Shown here: positions 33,994 through 42,717 of the stretch, piece by piece
Layout: the number at the start of each line of letters is the position of its first letter
How positions within the stretch are numbered: position 1 is the stretch's first letter
DNA from: Micromonospora rubida
Lineage (GTDB): Bacteria > Actinomycetota > Actinomycetes > Mycobacteriales > Micromonosporaceae
NCBI RefSeq assembly: GCF_009908295.1
Contig: NZ_JAAALO010000004.1
Location: 852,629-916,628 of the forward strand
Reading direction: 5' to 3'
DNA: 64,000 nt
The notes under the pieces: generated by a model
What the model was told of the DNA's origin: nothing
The model's database searches: none
Seen by the model: only the letters and a program-made list of their open reading frames with translations
Program-made: the position numbers and the translations under genes

Positions 33994-35046
33994 TCACCCG
34001 AAGAAGGCCAGCAGGTTCCGCAGGACGCGGGGATAGCCGTATTCCACCCGCACCCGGTCCTGGATCCGACCGACGATCCGGGCATGCCGCTCGAAGTCTG
34101 TGGTAAGGCGGGCGAGCGTCGTGGCCGGATCGTCGCCGAGCAGCAGGGGCGCGCACTCATTGCCGTAGACCTCGGCGAGGAATTCCGCGTCGGCGGAAAG
34201 AACCGGCAGGCTGCCCGATGCCAGGGTTTCGAACATGCGCGGCGTCAACAGGCCCGTGCCCGCCACCAGGGGACGGACCAGGATCGGTGAGATCAGCGAC
34301 CGGCCCATCTCCGCGATCACCTGCCCGAAAGCCACCGGTGGGCAGAGTTCGACGCCACGTTCCGCCAGCCAGCCCGGGACACCGGTGGTCGCGTCCTCGA
34401 ACCCGGGAGAGGTGGCGCCGTCCCAGAAACGTCCGCAGACCCGCATGCGAGGTACGGGACGCAGCGTCGCCGCCGCCTCCACCATGGTTGTCAGCGGCTC
34501 CCAACGCCACCAGTTGCTGCCGATGTACTGCAGGTCGTAGTCTCGCTTCCGGCCGAGCGTCAACGGATGGCACACGGTTTCGGGCATGCCGATGCACGAG
34601 AAGAACTCCGCTCCTGGGGCCATCTTTCCGGTGAGCTTCGGCTGTAGCACCAGATCGCTCAGCTCGCTGTACAACGAGCGCCAGCTCCCGGCGGTGTACT
34701 TGCCCGCCGTGCCGTCCGCGCCCAGCTCCGGTTGCTCGTCGGCCCAGTGTAGGTCGAAGTCCACGACCAGCCGGCGCGACCGGGGGAACGTGCGGGCCGC
34801 CAGTTCGATCTGCTCGGGAGTCAGGAACTGTCGGGCCTCGAACATCACCACCAGATGGGTGCCCCAACTGAGGTCCGGCTCGACGGGCAGGTGTCCGGGC
34901 ACCTGGTCGTCCATCCGCGACAGCGGGCCGCTGACCCGGACCTCGCAGCCCGCCGCGCGGGCCGCCCGGACGTAGCCCGCCACGGTGTGACTGAACCCGG
35001 CCTGCCAGTGGAAGTTGCCGGAGATGAGGATGCGGGGCCCCGTCAT
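33994..35046 (-). CDS. Glycosyltransferase with CgeB-like C-terminal domain
   Basis: A 350-residue GT-B-like protein. The N-terminus ILISGNFHWQAGFSHTVAGY is a Rossmann-like donor/acceptor domain. The C-terminal half (TPRMFETLASGSLPVLSADA, then AEVYGNECAPLLL) resembles the CgeB/GT4-like glycosyltransferase tail. ATG 35046 overlaps the stop of the GT2 gene (ATGA). Likely one of the chain-extending sugar transferases; acceptor unknown. Confidence 0.72.
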   Translation of the reverse strand: MTGPRILISGNFHWQAGFSHTVAGYVRAARAAGCEVRVSGPLSRMDDQVPGHLPVEPDLSWGTHLVVMFEARQFLTPEQIELAARTFPRSRRLVVDFDLHWADEQPELGADGTAGKYTAGSWRSLYSELSDLVLQPKLTGKMAPGAEFFSCIGMPETVCHPLTLGRKRDYDLQYIGSNWWRWEPLTTMVEAAATLRPVPRMRVCGRFWDGATSPGFEDATTGVPGWLAERGVELCPPVAFGQVIAEMGRSLISPILVRPLVAGTGLLTPRMFETLASGSLPVLSADAEFLAEVYGNECAPLLLGDDPATTLARLTTDFERHARIVGRIQDRVRVEYGYPRVLRNLLAFFG

Positions 35047-36056
35047 GACGCCACCTCACGCCGTGCCGGCGTACGGCCCGCGCGCAACGCTCGATGACTG
35101 CGCCGACGTTCCGCTATCGTCGGCGCGTGGCCCGCCAGCCATCGCATCGCCGCCAGGGTTTCCCGGGTTCCGGTCATCGGGTCTATCTTGCCGACCACGC
35201 TCCGGCCGAACAGGTCCGCCACAAGCCATCGGGCGGCCAGCCGGGTTGCCTTAGTCGGGTTCCAATCCACATCGGTGAGCAGGTAGTAGTAGCGGTTGCG
35301 CCGCATGTGCACCCGGGTGTAGGTGCTGCGCGTGGCCGCGCCGCCGCCGCCGTGGTGTTGCAGGCCCTCGTCGAGCAGGAGAGCCACCCGCCAGCCCGCC
35401 CATCTGGCCCGCCGGCACAGGTCCACTTCCTCGTAGTACGTATGGAACACCTCATCGAACATGCCCACCTCGCGCAGCATCGTCACCCGCGCGAACAACG
35501 CCGCACCCTGGACGTACGCATGCTCCAAGGTCCGCGGCGCGCGGCCTTCCGGACTGCCGGCCGGGGACGGATGAGCCATTCCGTCGCCCGCGAACGCGTG
35601 CTGTTCGCCCAGCCAGAGTGCCGTGTTGGTCCAGTCGTTGAACTCGACCAGTTCGGTCGAGTGGGCGTCGTAGCGGTATTGCAGCGGACCGACGATTCCA
35701 TATTCCGGCCAACGCTCGGCGAATTCGACCATCGCCCGGACCAGCCGTGGCGGGGTCCAGGTATCCGGGTTGACCAGGAATACGTAGTCGGCGCCGGCGG
35801 TGAGTGCGGCCCGGATACCGACGTTGTTGGCTCCGGCGAACCCGAGGTTGGTGGGATTACGGGTGATCTTCACGCTCGGGAACTCCCGCGCGACCATCTC
35901 CGAGCTGCCGTCGGTGGAGGCGTTGTCGATCAGGTGCACGTCAAGATCGAAGCCTTCGGTGTCGCTGTCGACCAGCGCCCCTAGGCAGCGACGCAGCCAC
36001 TTGATCTCGTTGGTGGTCACCGTGACGGTCGCCACCTGCGGGCGTCCCGATGTCAT
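35043..36056 (-). CDS. Family 2 glycosyltransferase
   Basis: A 337-residue GT-A enzyme. VATVTVTTNEIKWLRRCLGA opens the fold, DNASTDGSSEMV binds nucleotide, FLVNPDT is the DXD-equivalent and the catalytic base region is YYEEVDLCRRARWAGWRV. It is similar to rhamnosyltransferase-like GT2 enzymes. ATG 36056 with GAGAGG upstream is chosen; the much longer open frame antisense to the E1-beta gene is a shadow. It is coupled to the next glycosyltransferase by overlap. Confidence 0.82.
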   Translation of the reverse strand: MTSGRPQVATVTVTTNEIKWLRRCLGALVDSDTEGFDLDVHLIDNASTDGSSEMVAREFPSVKITRNPTNLGFAGANNVGIRAALTAGADYVFLVNPDTWTPPRLVRAMVEFAERWPEYGIVGPLQYRYDAHSTELVEFNDWTNTALWLGEQHAFAGDGMAHPSPAGSPEGRAPRTLEHAYVQGAALFARVTMLREVGMFDEVFHTYYEEVDLCRRARWAGWRVALLLDEGLQHHGGGGAATRSTYTRVHMRRNRYYYLLTDVDWNPTKATRLAARWLVADLFGRSVVGKIDPMTGTRETLAAMRWLAGHAPTIAERRRSHRALRAGRTPARREVAS

Positions 36057-36103
36057 GTGCCGGCCTCTCTCCTTCAACGCCGCGTCCGATACCCACACCG
36101 CAG

Positions 36104-37069
36104 CTACCGCCGCAGCACGGCCCGGATGGCCTCGGTGAGTTCGAGGGCGTCGGGCAGCAGCGCGTGGTCCAGATTCAGGGCGTACGGGATCACGGCGCCG
36201 TCCGGCCGGGACACCCGCTTCGGCGGTACCGCCAAGCCGAACTCCTCGGCCGCGGTCGCCGCGATCTCGGCACCGAAGCCACACATCCGGTTCGAGTCGT
36301 CGATCACCACCAGCCGACCGGTCCGGCTGATCGACTTACCCAGGGTCTCCCAGTCGACCGGGTAGACCGTACGTGGGTCGATGACCTCGACCGACGCCTC
36401 GTCGGCCAGGTCGGCGGCCACCTGGAGGGCAACCGGGACCAGATGGCCCACGGCGACCACCGTGACATCGGTGCCTTCCCGGTGCGTACGGGCACTGCCC
36501 AGCGGCACGGCGTCGAGGTCGCCGTCGATCTCCTCGGACGTACCCATCAGCAGGGTCGGCGCGAACACGGCGACCGGATCCGGCTCCCGGATCGCCGACA
36601 GCAGGAGGCCGTACGCGTCGCTGGGCGTCGCCGGCACCGCGGTCTTGACACCCACGTGCGCGAGCAGGCTGTACGGGTGGTCGGAGTGCTGTCCGGCCAT
36701 GCCCGACCGGGACCCGGAGCCGGGTACCAGATAGGTGACCGGGACGCTGGCCTGGCCGCCGGTCATCAGCGAGAACTTGTGCGCCTGGTTGGCGATCTGC
36801 TCGAACACCAGGTACAGCAGGGACGGGATCTGGAACTCGACGACGGGACGCTGGCCGGCGATGGCGGCCCCGGTGGCCAGGCTGGTGAACGCCTGCTCGG
36901 ACAGCGGTGTGTCCACCACCCGACCGGTACCGTGCGCCTCGGCCAGTCCCTTGGTGATGCCGGTGAGGCCCAGGCAGACGTCTTCGCCGAAAATGCACAC
37001 CCGTTCATCACGGGCCATCTCGTCGCGCAGGGCCTGGTTCAATGCCGCGATGTAGGACAGACTCGGCAT
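36104..37069 (-). CDS. TPP-dependent dehydrogenase E1 beta subunit-like
   Basis: A 321-residue transketolase-type beta chain with GEDVCLGLTGITKGLAEA and TPLSEQAFTSLATGAAIAGQ in the pyrimidine-binding domain and a C-terminal domain with VEVIDPRTVYPVDWETLG. It partners the alpha chain encoded four bases upstream. Neither an E2 acyltransferase nor an E3 is encoded nearby, so the pair is unlikely to be a normal pyruvate dehydrogenase. Avilamycin clusters have comparable genes (aviB1/aviB2) proposed to install the two-carbon branch of eurekanate from pyruvate. The same role is inferred here. Confidence 0.8.
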   Translation of the reverse strand: MPSLSYIAALNQALRDEMARDERVCIFGEDVCLGLTGITKGLAEAHGTGRVVDTPLSEQAFTSLATGAAIAGQRPVVEFQIPSLLYLVFEQIANQAHKFSLMTGGQASVPVTYLVPGSGSRSGMAGQHSDHPYSLLAHVGVKTAVPATPSDAYGLLLSAIREPDPVAVFAPTLLMGTSEEIDGDLDAVPLGSARTHREGTDVTVVAVGHLVPVALQVAADLADEASVEVIDPRTVYPVDWETLGKSISRTGRLVVIDDSNRMCGFGAEIAATAAEEFGLAVPPKRVSRPDGAVIPYALNLDHALLPDALELTEAIRAVLRR

Positions 37070-37073
37070 CGGA

Positions 37074-38051
37074 TCACGCTCCCGGCCGCGTCGGCACCAT
37101 GCCGGCGTACAGGTAGTCCAGAGCGTCGCGCGGGTCGGAGCCGGGACTCGAACCGGCGAACGCGACGGCTTCGGCGATCAGCGCGGCGATCTCCGCGTCG
37201 ACTTCGTCGGCGACCGCCGGCGCGAGACGAGCACGCTGGCGGGCCAGCGGATCACGCGCCGTCCAGCTAGCCACCTCGGCCTCGTCGCGGTAGTTGATGC
37301 CCATCAGGTGTTCCACGGTGTGATGACCACGGAACCGGTAGGTGGCGCACTCGAGGAAGTGTGGTCCCCTACCGGCACGGCAGGCGGCCACCGCCCGGCC
37401 CGCGGCCTCGGCGACCGCTTCCACGTCCATCCCGTCCACCGCGGCCGCGGTCAGGCCGAACCCGGCCGCCCGACGCACCGGGTCGCCCGCCAGGCCCCGG
37501 TCGACCGGCAGGCTGATGGCGTACCCGTTGTTCTCGCAGACGAACAGCACCGGCAGCGACCACAGCGCCGCCAGGTTGAAGGCCTCGAGCACCACGCCCT
37601 GGCTGAGTGCGCCATCGCCGAAGTACGCCACGGCCACTTGCTGGTCACGGCCTTGGCGCCGGGCTGCCCAGGCCGCTCCCACCGCGATCGGTGCGCCCGC
37701 GCCCACGATCCCGTTCGCGCCGTAGATGCCCAGCCCAACGTCGGCGGCATGCATCGACCCACCACGCCCCCGGTTGAGGCCCGTGCTCGCACCGTACAGC
37801 TCGGCCAGTGCCCGCTTCGGGTCGGCACCCTTTGCGAGCACATGGCCGTGTCCACGGTGGGTGCTGGTGATGACGTCGTCCTTTCGCAGGTGGGCACTCA
37901 CGCCCACCGCGACGGCCTCCTGACCGATGTAGGGGTGGATACCACCGACGATCGTCCCGGTGACGGCCATTTCGAGGCAGTGCTCCTCGAACTCTCGGAT
38001 CAGGCGCATCTGTCGGTAGAAGTATCGAGATCGATCCGGCTCAGTCGTCAC
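37074..38051 (-). CDS. TPP-dependent dehydrogenase E1 alpha subunit-like
   Basis: A 325-residue alpha chain. HRGHGHVLAKGADPKRALAE and GRGGSMHAADVGLGIYG are E1-alpha signatures, and the TPP/Mg motif starts at GDGALSQG and ends at the NN of FVCENNGYAISLP. GTG 38051 is used because GGAG lies five bases before it; the extension to 38699 is antisense shadow of the upstream glycosyltransferase. Likely substrate pyruvate, with transfer of a C2 unit onto a keto sugar. Confidence 0.82.
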   Translation of the reverse strand: MTTEPDRSRYFYRQMRLIREFEEHCLEMAVTGTIVGGIHPYIGQEAVAVGVSAHLRKDDVITSTHRGHGHVLAKGADPKRALAELYGASTGLNRGRGGSMHAADVGLGIYGANGIVGAGAPIAVGAAWAARRQGRDQQVAVAYFGDGALSQGVVLEAFNLAALWSLPVLFVCENNGYAISLPVDRGLAGDPVRRAAGFGLTAAAVDGMDVEAVAEAAGRAVAACRAGRGPHFLECATYRFRGHHTVEHLMGINYRDEAEVASWTARDPLARQRARLAPAVADEVDAEIAALIAEAVAFAGSSPGSDPRDALDYLYAGMVPTRPGA

Positions 38052-38137
38052 ATGAACTCCCCTTTCGCCAGCGCGGACGGGATTCGGCACCGACTGTAGG
38101 GCGGGAAGGTCCGGGAAATCCCCAGAGATCACCGCGC

Positions 38138-39271
38138 CTACCTGGTGAGGTCCTGCAGCACGTCGAGGACGGTGACCGGCAGGGGCATCTCGGCGATCTC
38201 GTCGGCCATGGCACGCGCGGCCGTGGCGTAGGCCGGCTCGGTCAGCAGCACGCGGGCCGCACTGGCGAGGGCGTCCTCGGTGTCCGCACCGGGCGGCAGG
38301 GTGATCGCGATGCCCTTGGTGGCCAGCATCCGGGCCCAGTCCACGAACCGGCTCTCCTGCGGGATGATCAGCTGCGGGACACCGGCCTGCATGGCGGTGA
38401 GCGCGGTCATCGTGCCGGAGTGGTGCACGATCAGGGCGCAGGTGGGCAGGACCATGTCCAGCGGAACCCAGCCCGCGTGCGCGACCCCGGGCATCTTCCG
38501 GATCAGCGCGCCGACCTCCTCCGGGGCTGCGACGACCAGTTCGATGTCCAGGTCCGCGAGCGCGGTCACGAGGTTCCACAACAGGTCCATGCCGTGCGTC
38601 GGCGTGACCAGGCTGCCCGCGGTCAGCAGTACCCGGCGCCGATCCGCCGGGGTGACCATCCACGGTTCCACGGGCCGCTGCTCGCTGGTGGGCATCCACC
38701 GCATCGGCTGCACCGGTCCGCCTGCGGGCCGGATGCTCGCCGGGAAGATGTCGATCGCCAGGTCGAAGTCGGGCACCCGGTCGAGGCCGAGCGCGCTCAG
38801 TTCGGGCTTGAGCTCGTCCTCGACACCGGGGTGCGTGCCATCCCGGTCGACCGGGGTCCCGGTGAGCAGGTGCCGGGCGCAGGGCAGGCCGAACTCGGCG
38901 GCCAGCAGTGGGCCGGCGTAGGCGTGCGGCCCGCTCACCAGGACGTCCGGCCGCCAGTTGGTGATCAGGTCGCGCGTCGGGCCGAGGTTGACGGCGGCCA
39001 GGCGGCCGAACATGTGGCCGACGAAGGTCGGCAGCTCGGCGTCGTCGGTGGGAAATTCCAGCGGGTTGCCGGCGCGATCGGTAGTCAGCAATTGCGTCAG
39101 CGTCAGATCACTCGTCGTCACGGCGGGCAGGCCGATGCTCGTCGCTGCGGCGGCCGCCTCCGCGGTGGACGCGACGATGACCTCGTGACTGCTCGCCCGT
39201 GCGGCGACAGCCAGAGACCCGACCCCAAATACGTTCGATTTCACTGGCCCCGGCAGAAAGAGTATCTTCAC
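38138..39271 (-). CDS. GT1 glycosyltransferase (macrolide/aromatic type)
   Basis: A 377-residue GT-B enzyme beginning VKILFLPGPVKSNVFGVGSL. The C-terminal domain carries VLLTAGSLVTPTHGMDL and the nucleotide-sugar motif HHSGTMTALTAMQAGVPQLI (HxGxxT, then GVPQ). This is the EryCIII/UrdGT2-type fold used with dTDP-deoxysugars. GTG 39271 aligns with the homologous relic at 7416. First gene of a five-gene leftward operon (this enzyme, E1 alpha, E1 beta, GT2, CgeB-like GT). Confidence 0.88.
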   Translation of the reverse strand: MKILFLPGPVKSNVFGVGSLAVAARASSHEVIVASTAEAAAAATSIGLPAVTTSDLTLTQLLTTDRAGNPLEFPTDDAELPTFVGHMFGRLAAVNLGPTRDLITNWRPDVLVSGPHAYAGPLLAAEFGLPCARHLLTGTPVDRDGTHPGVEDELKPELSALGLDRVPDFDLAIDIFPASIRPAGGPVQPMRWMPTSEQRPVEPWMVTPADRRRVLLTAGSLVTPTHGMDLLWNLVTALADLDIELVVAAPEEVGALIRKMPGVAHAGWVPLDMVLPTCALIVHHSGTMTALTAMQAGVPQLIIPQESRFVDWARMLATKGIAITLPPGADTEDALASAARVLLTEPAYATAARAMADEIAEMPLPVTVLDVLQDLTR

Positions 39272-39586
39272 GAACCCTCCATGCGAATTCACGTCAAGAT
39301 GACAGTGCCCGGTGCGGCGCACACCAATCCCCCGCAGCCGGCGTCCGGCCAATTCGAGGGTATCGCCCAGCAATTCAGCGAGAAACCCCGTTTCCGGGCT
39401 GAGCAGGCCGGGACCGGGCTGACGCCAGACGGTCAGCCAGCCCTATCGTAGATCACTTCAGGCACGTGACACTAGCGCTCCCACTAGACCTTCCCCGGAA
39501 TCGTTGAACGCCAATTTCGACACGCCGTATGGTGATGTTCTAAATAGAAGTAGCCCGTCCCCTCCTCCTCATCGATTGGGAGCCTC
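39272..39586. other. 315-bp divergent promoter region, glycosyltransferase / halogenase
   Basis: No gene is visible. It contains a leftward GGGAA-CTAG box at 39484-39498 and a second CTAG (GCGCTAGTG, minus strand, 39470-39478) close by. I see no rightward copy for the halogenase unit. Confidence 0.5.
39484..39498 (-). promoter_or_regulatory. GGGAA-CTAG box
   Basis: The minus strand reads CCGGGGAAGGTCTAG followed by TGG. It faces the glycosyltransferase/E1 operon starting at 39271. Confidence 0.55.
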
Positions 39587-41032
39587 ATGGTCAGCACGGT
39601 CTTGGTTATCGGTGGCGGTCCGGCCGGATCGACCGCCGCGGCGCTGCTCGCGCGTGCGGGACTGTCGGTGACCTTGCTGGAGAAAGAGACCTTCCCGCGC
39701 TACCACATCGGCGAGTCGATCGCGTCCTCGTGCCGGACCATCGTCGACTTCGTCGGCGCGCTGAGCGACGTCGACGCACGCGGCTACACCGAGAAGAACG
39801 GTGTGCTGCTGCGATGGGGCAAGGAGGACTGGGCCATCGACTGGACCGAGATCTTCGGTCCCGGAGTCAGGTCCTGGCAGGTGGACCGCGACGACTTCGA
39901 CCACGTACTGCTGAACAACGCCGCCAGACAAGGCGCCACGGTCGTTCAGAACGCCGAGGTCAAGCGGGTGATCTTCGACGGCGACCGCGCGGTGGCCGCG
40001 GAGTGGACCGAGCCGGACAGCGGCGAACGGCGCACCACCGAGTTCGATTTCGTCGTGGACGCCTCCGGCCGGGTCGGCATGATCCCCGCCCGCCACTTCA
40101 AGCACCGGCGAGCGAACGACACGTTCAAGAACGTCGCCATCTGGGGCTACTGGGATGGTGGATCACTGCTGCCCAACTCGCCGGAGGGTGGTATCAACGT
40201 GATCGGCGCGCCGGACGGCTGGTACTGGGTCATCCCGCTGCGGAACAACCGCTACAGCGTCGGGTTCGTGTGTCACCAGAAGCGCTTCCTCGAACGCCGC
40301 AACGAACACGGGTCACTCGAGGACATGCTCGCCGCGCTCGTCCAGGAGTCGCCGACGGTGCGGAGCCTGGTGGCGACCGGGACATACCAGCCGGGTGTCC
40401 GGGTCGAGCAGGACTTCTCGTACGTGTCCGACAGTTTCTGCGGTCCCGGCTACTTCGCCGCGGGCGACAGTGCCTGCTTCCTGGACCCGCTGTTGTCGAC
40501 CGGCGTGCACCTCGCGCTCTACAGCGGCCTGCTCGCGTCGGCGTCGATCCTGGCCATCGTCAATGGCGACGTCGAGGAGGAGCAGGCCTACGGGTTCTAC
40601 GAAACGCTCTACCGCAACGCCTTCGATCGTCTGTTCACCCTGGTCGCGGCCGTCTACCAGCAGCAGGCCGGCAAGGCGAACTACTTCGCCCTCGCTGACC
40701 GGCTGGTCAGCGAGCACGACGAGACCGAGTACGAACGGGTGGACGGCGCCAAGGCGTTCGCCCAACTGATCGCCGGGATCGCTGACGTGAGCGACGCCAT
40801 GGCCGGCCGCTCGGTTCCGCCGCAGCTACCGGAGGCCGACGCCGGCAACTCGGTCGGCCAACTCTTCGTCGCCGCCGAGCAGGCTCGGCGGATGGCGGAG
40901 GCCGGTGTTCCGAAGGCGCCGGTCAGCGAAGGGCTGAACAAGGTCGACGGACTCGAGCTGTTCGACCCGGACACCGGCCTGTACCTGATGACGAGCCCAC
41001 GACTGGGCATCGGACGGACCCGGCCGGCGTGA
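39587..41032 (+). CDS. FAD-dependent halogenase for the orsellinate moiety
   Basis: A 481-residue flavin halogenase. The FAD motif is VIGGGPAGSTAAALLARAG (residues 7-25), followed by FPRYHIGES and the halogenase-specific WxWxIP in GWYWVIPL (W212, W214). ADSACFLDPLLSTGVHLALY-like sequence matches AviH/CalO3-type enzymes acting on phenolic polyketides. It should introduce the two chlorines of dichloroisoeverninic acid using FADH2, chloride and O2. ATG 39587 begins a rightward operon with FkbM, PhyH and radical SAM genes. Confidence 0.9.
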   Translation: MVSTVLVIGGGPAGSTAAALLARAGLSVTLLEKETFPRYHIGESIASSCRTIVDFVGALSDVDARGYTEKNGVLLRWGKEDWAIDWTEIFGPGVRSWQVDRDDFDHVLLNNAARQGATVVQNAEVKRVIFDGDRAVAAEWTEPDSGERRTTEFDFVVDASGRVGMIPARHFKHRRANDTFKNVAIWGYWDGGSLLPNSPEGGINVIGAPDGWYWVIPLRNNRYSVGFVCHQKRFLERRNEHGSLEDMLAALVQESPTVRSLVATGTYQPGVRVEQDFSYVSDSFCGPGYFAAGDSACFLDPLLSTGVHLALYSGLLASASILAIVNGDVEEEQAYGFYETLYRNAFDRLFTLVAAVYQQQAGKANYFALADRLVSEHDETEYERVDGAKAFAQLIAGIADVSDAMAGRSVPPQLPEADAGNSVGQLFVAAEQARRMAEAGVPKAPVSEGLNKVDGLELFDPDTGLYLMTSPRLGIGRTRPA

Positions 41033-41760
41033 GCGGCTCCTTGGCGGCCGGTCCCGCCCAACGCAACGAGGACTACGACCGACTCACCGTCGAGATCATC
41101 GAACGGGTCTGCGGCCGGACAGCCGTGTCGGTCGATCTCGGCGCCGGCGTCGGCGAGATCACCCAGCATCTGGTCCGGGTGGCACCGGAGGGCACCCACT
41201 TCGCCATCGAACCGTTGCCCGCTCTTGCCGACGAGTTGGCAGACCGGCTGCCGTCGGTCACGGTCGTCAGGGCGGCAGCCGCCGACACCGCGGGCCCGCA
41301 CAGCTACGTGCACGTGGTGTCCAACCCGGGCTACAGCGGCCTGCGCCAGCGTCCCTACGACCGGCCGACAGAGACGCTGCGTGAGATCACCGTCGAAACC
41401 GTACGTCTGGATGACGTCATTCCCACGGATGTACGTGTCGACCTAATCAAGATCGACATCGAGGGTGGCGAGGTGCTGGCCCTGCGCGGGGCGCGTGACA
41501 CGTTGCGGCGTGGTCGGCCGGTGATCGTCTTCGAGCATGGCGGCGACGAGGTCATGCGTGAATACGGCACGACGACGGACGACCTCTGGTCATTGCTGGT
41601 GGAGGAGCTGAGTTACCAGGTGTTCACCCTGCCGGCGTGGCTGGCGGGGCGGCGCCCGCTGACTCGCGCCTCGCTCACCACGGCCCTGGAACTGGACTGG
41701 TACTTCGTCGCGGACTGCGCCGCCGGGTCCACGACCACTGATCAGAAGGGTTTGGACTGA
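41029..41760 (+). CDS. FkbM-family O-methyltransferase
   Basis: A 243-residue class I methyltransferase. VSVDLGAGVGEITQHLV (about residues 34-50) binds SAM, and DLIKIDIEGGEVLALRGA is the FkbM signature with acidic metal- and substrate-binding residues. These enzymes methylate hydroxyls of sugars or polyketides. Its neighbours suggest a mannose, fucose or lyxose hydroxyl of the oligosaccharide. GTG 41029 overlaps the halogenase stop. Confidence 0.82.
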   Translation: MSGSLAAGPAQRNEDYDRLTVEIIERVCGRTAVSVDLGAGVGEITQHLVRVAPEGTHFAIEPLPALADELADRLPSVTVVRAAAADTAGPHSYVHVVSNPGYSGLRQRPYDRPTETLREITVETVRLDDVIPTDVRVDLIKIDIEGGEVLALRGARDTLRRGRPVIVFEHGGDEVMREYGTTTDDLWSLLVEELSYQVFTLPAWLAGRRPLTRASLTTALELDWYFVADCAAGSTTTDQKGLD

Positions 41761-42701
41761 TGAACTCCGTCGGAGACCTGCGTGTCGCCAACCGGATCGC
41801 GGAATGCGACATCCGGCGGACCGGGCTGTTGCCCGAGCACGTCACGGCCTTTCGCCGGCAGGGTGTCCTGGCCGTACGCGGGTTGCTCACTCCGCAGGAA
41901 CTGGCCGACGTCCAAGAGGCCGGCCGGACACTGATCGACCGGGCGTGGTCGACCCGGTCCATGCAGGACATTGTCTGGACGTTGGAACCCGACCAGCCGG
42001 GCGCCGCACCGGTGCGAATCGAGTACGTCGTAGACAAGGCCCGACCCATCGCCATGCTGGCCGGCCACCCGTTGCTACTGCGGATCATGGAGCAGTTGGT
42101 CGGACCGAATCTGATCCCGACCTGGGACAGCATGGTCTTCAAGACACCCGCCGGAGCGCCCAGGCTGGCCTGGCACCGCGACGCCGGGCTGTACGACAAC
42201 GCGGTCGGCATCACCGGTGCAGGCAGAGTCATCGACGCCGGGATCTACCTCGACCCCGCGCCCGAGGACAACTGCGTCTGGTGCATTCCGGAGTCCAATT
42301 ACTGGGACGACGATCGATTGACCGCCACCGCGGACCGACTCAACGCGAGCGAATGGGACACCACCGGGGCGGTACCAGCCGTGATGCAGCCAGGGGATCT
42401 CCTGCTGCACAACATTCTCACTCTGCACGGGGCGCCCGCGGTGGTCGGCAAGCAGCGTCGGGTCATCTACTTCGAGTACCGGCCGGCCGAGGTCGAATGG
42501 CAGTTGGGCCCGCACAGTGCGGAGTACATCGGGCTCAAACAGCAGGTACTGCGATCCTGCGTCCAGATGCGGGCGCACGAGCCGCAATTCGGCGACGAGG
42601 AGCCGTTCGACTATCAGCCGGCTGAGTCGCTCCGGCACTGGGCGGACCGGCCGGAGATCGACACTCTGCGTTTCGCGCACGAGGAGTACTGGCGATGGTG
42701 A
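41760..42701 (+). CDS. PhyH-type Fe(II)/2-oxoglutarate oxygenase (orthosomycin oxygenase)
   Basis: A 313-residue dioxygenase. Iron ligands are H139 and D141 in LAWHRDAGLYD and H223 in ILTLHGAPAVVG, with QRRVIYFEYRP near the 2-oxoglutarate arginine. The N-terminal TGLLPEHVTAFRRQGVLAV helix is typical of the phytanoyl-CoA dioxygenase family. Expected to catalyse one oxidative cyclisation (orthoester or methylenedioxy). Overlaps the FkbM stop (TGATG) and precedes the radical SAM gene. Confidence 0.87.
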   Translation: MNSVGDLRVANRIAECDIRRTGLLPEHVTAFRRQGVLAVRGLLTPQELADVQEAGRTLIDRAWSTRSMQDIVWTLEPDQPGAAPVRIEYVVDKARPIAMLAGHPLLLRIMEQLVGPNLIPTWDSMVFKTPAGAPRLAWHRDAGLYDNAVGITGAGRVIDAGIYLDPAPEDNCVWCIPESNYWDDDRLTATADRLNASEWDTTGAVPAVMQPGDLLLHNILTLHGAPAVVGKQRRVIYFEYRPAEVEWQLGPHSAEYIGLKQQVLRSCVQMRAHEPQFGDEEPFDYQPAESLRHWADRPEIDTLRFAHEEYWRW

Positions 42702-42717
42702 GCTCGGGCGGCATTCG

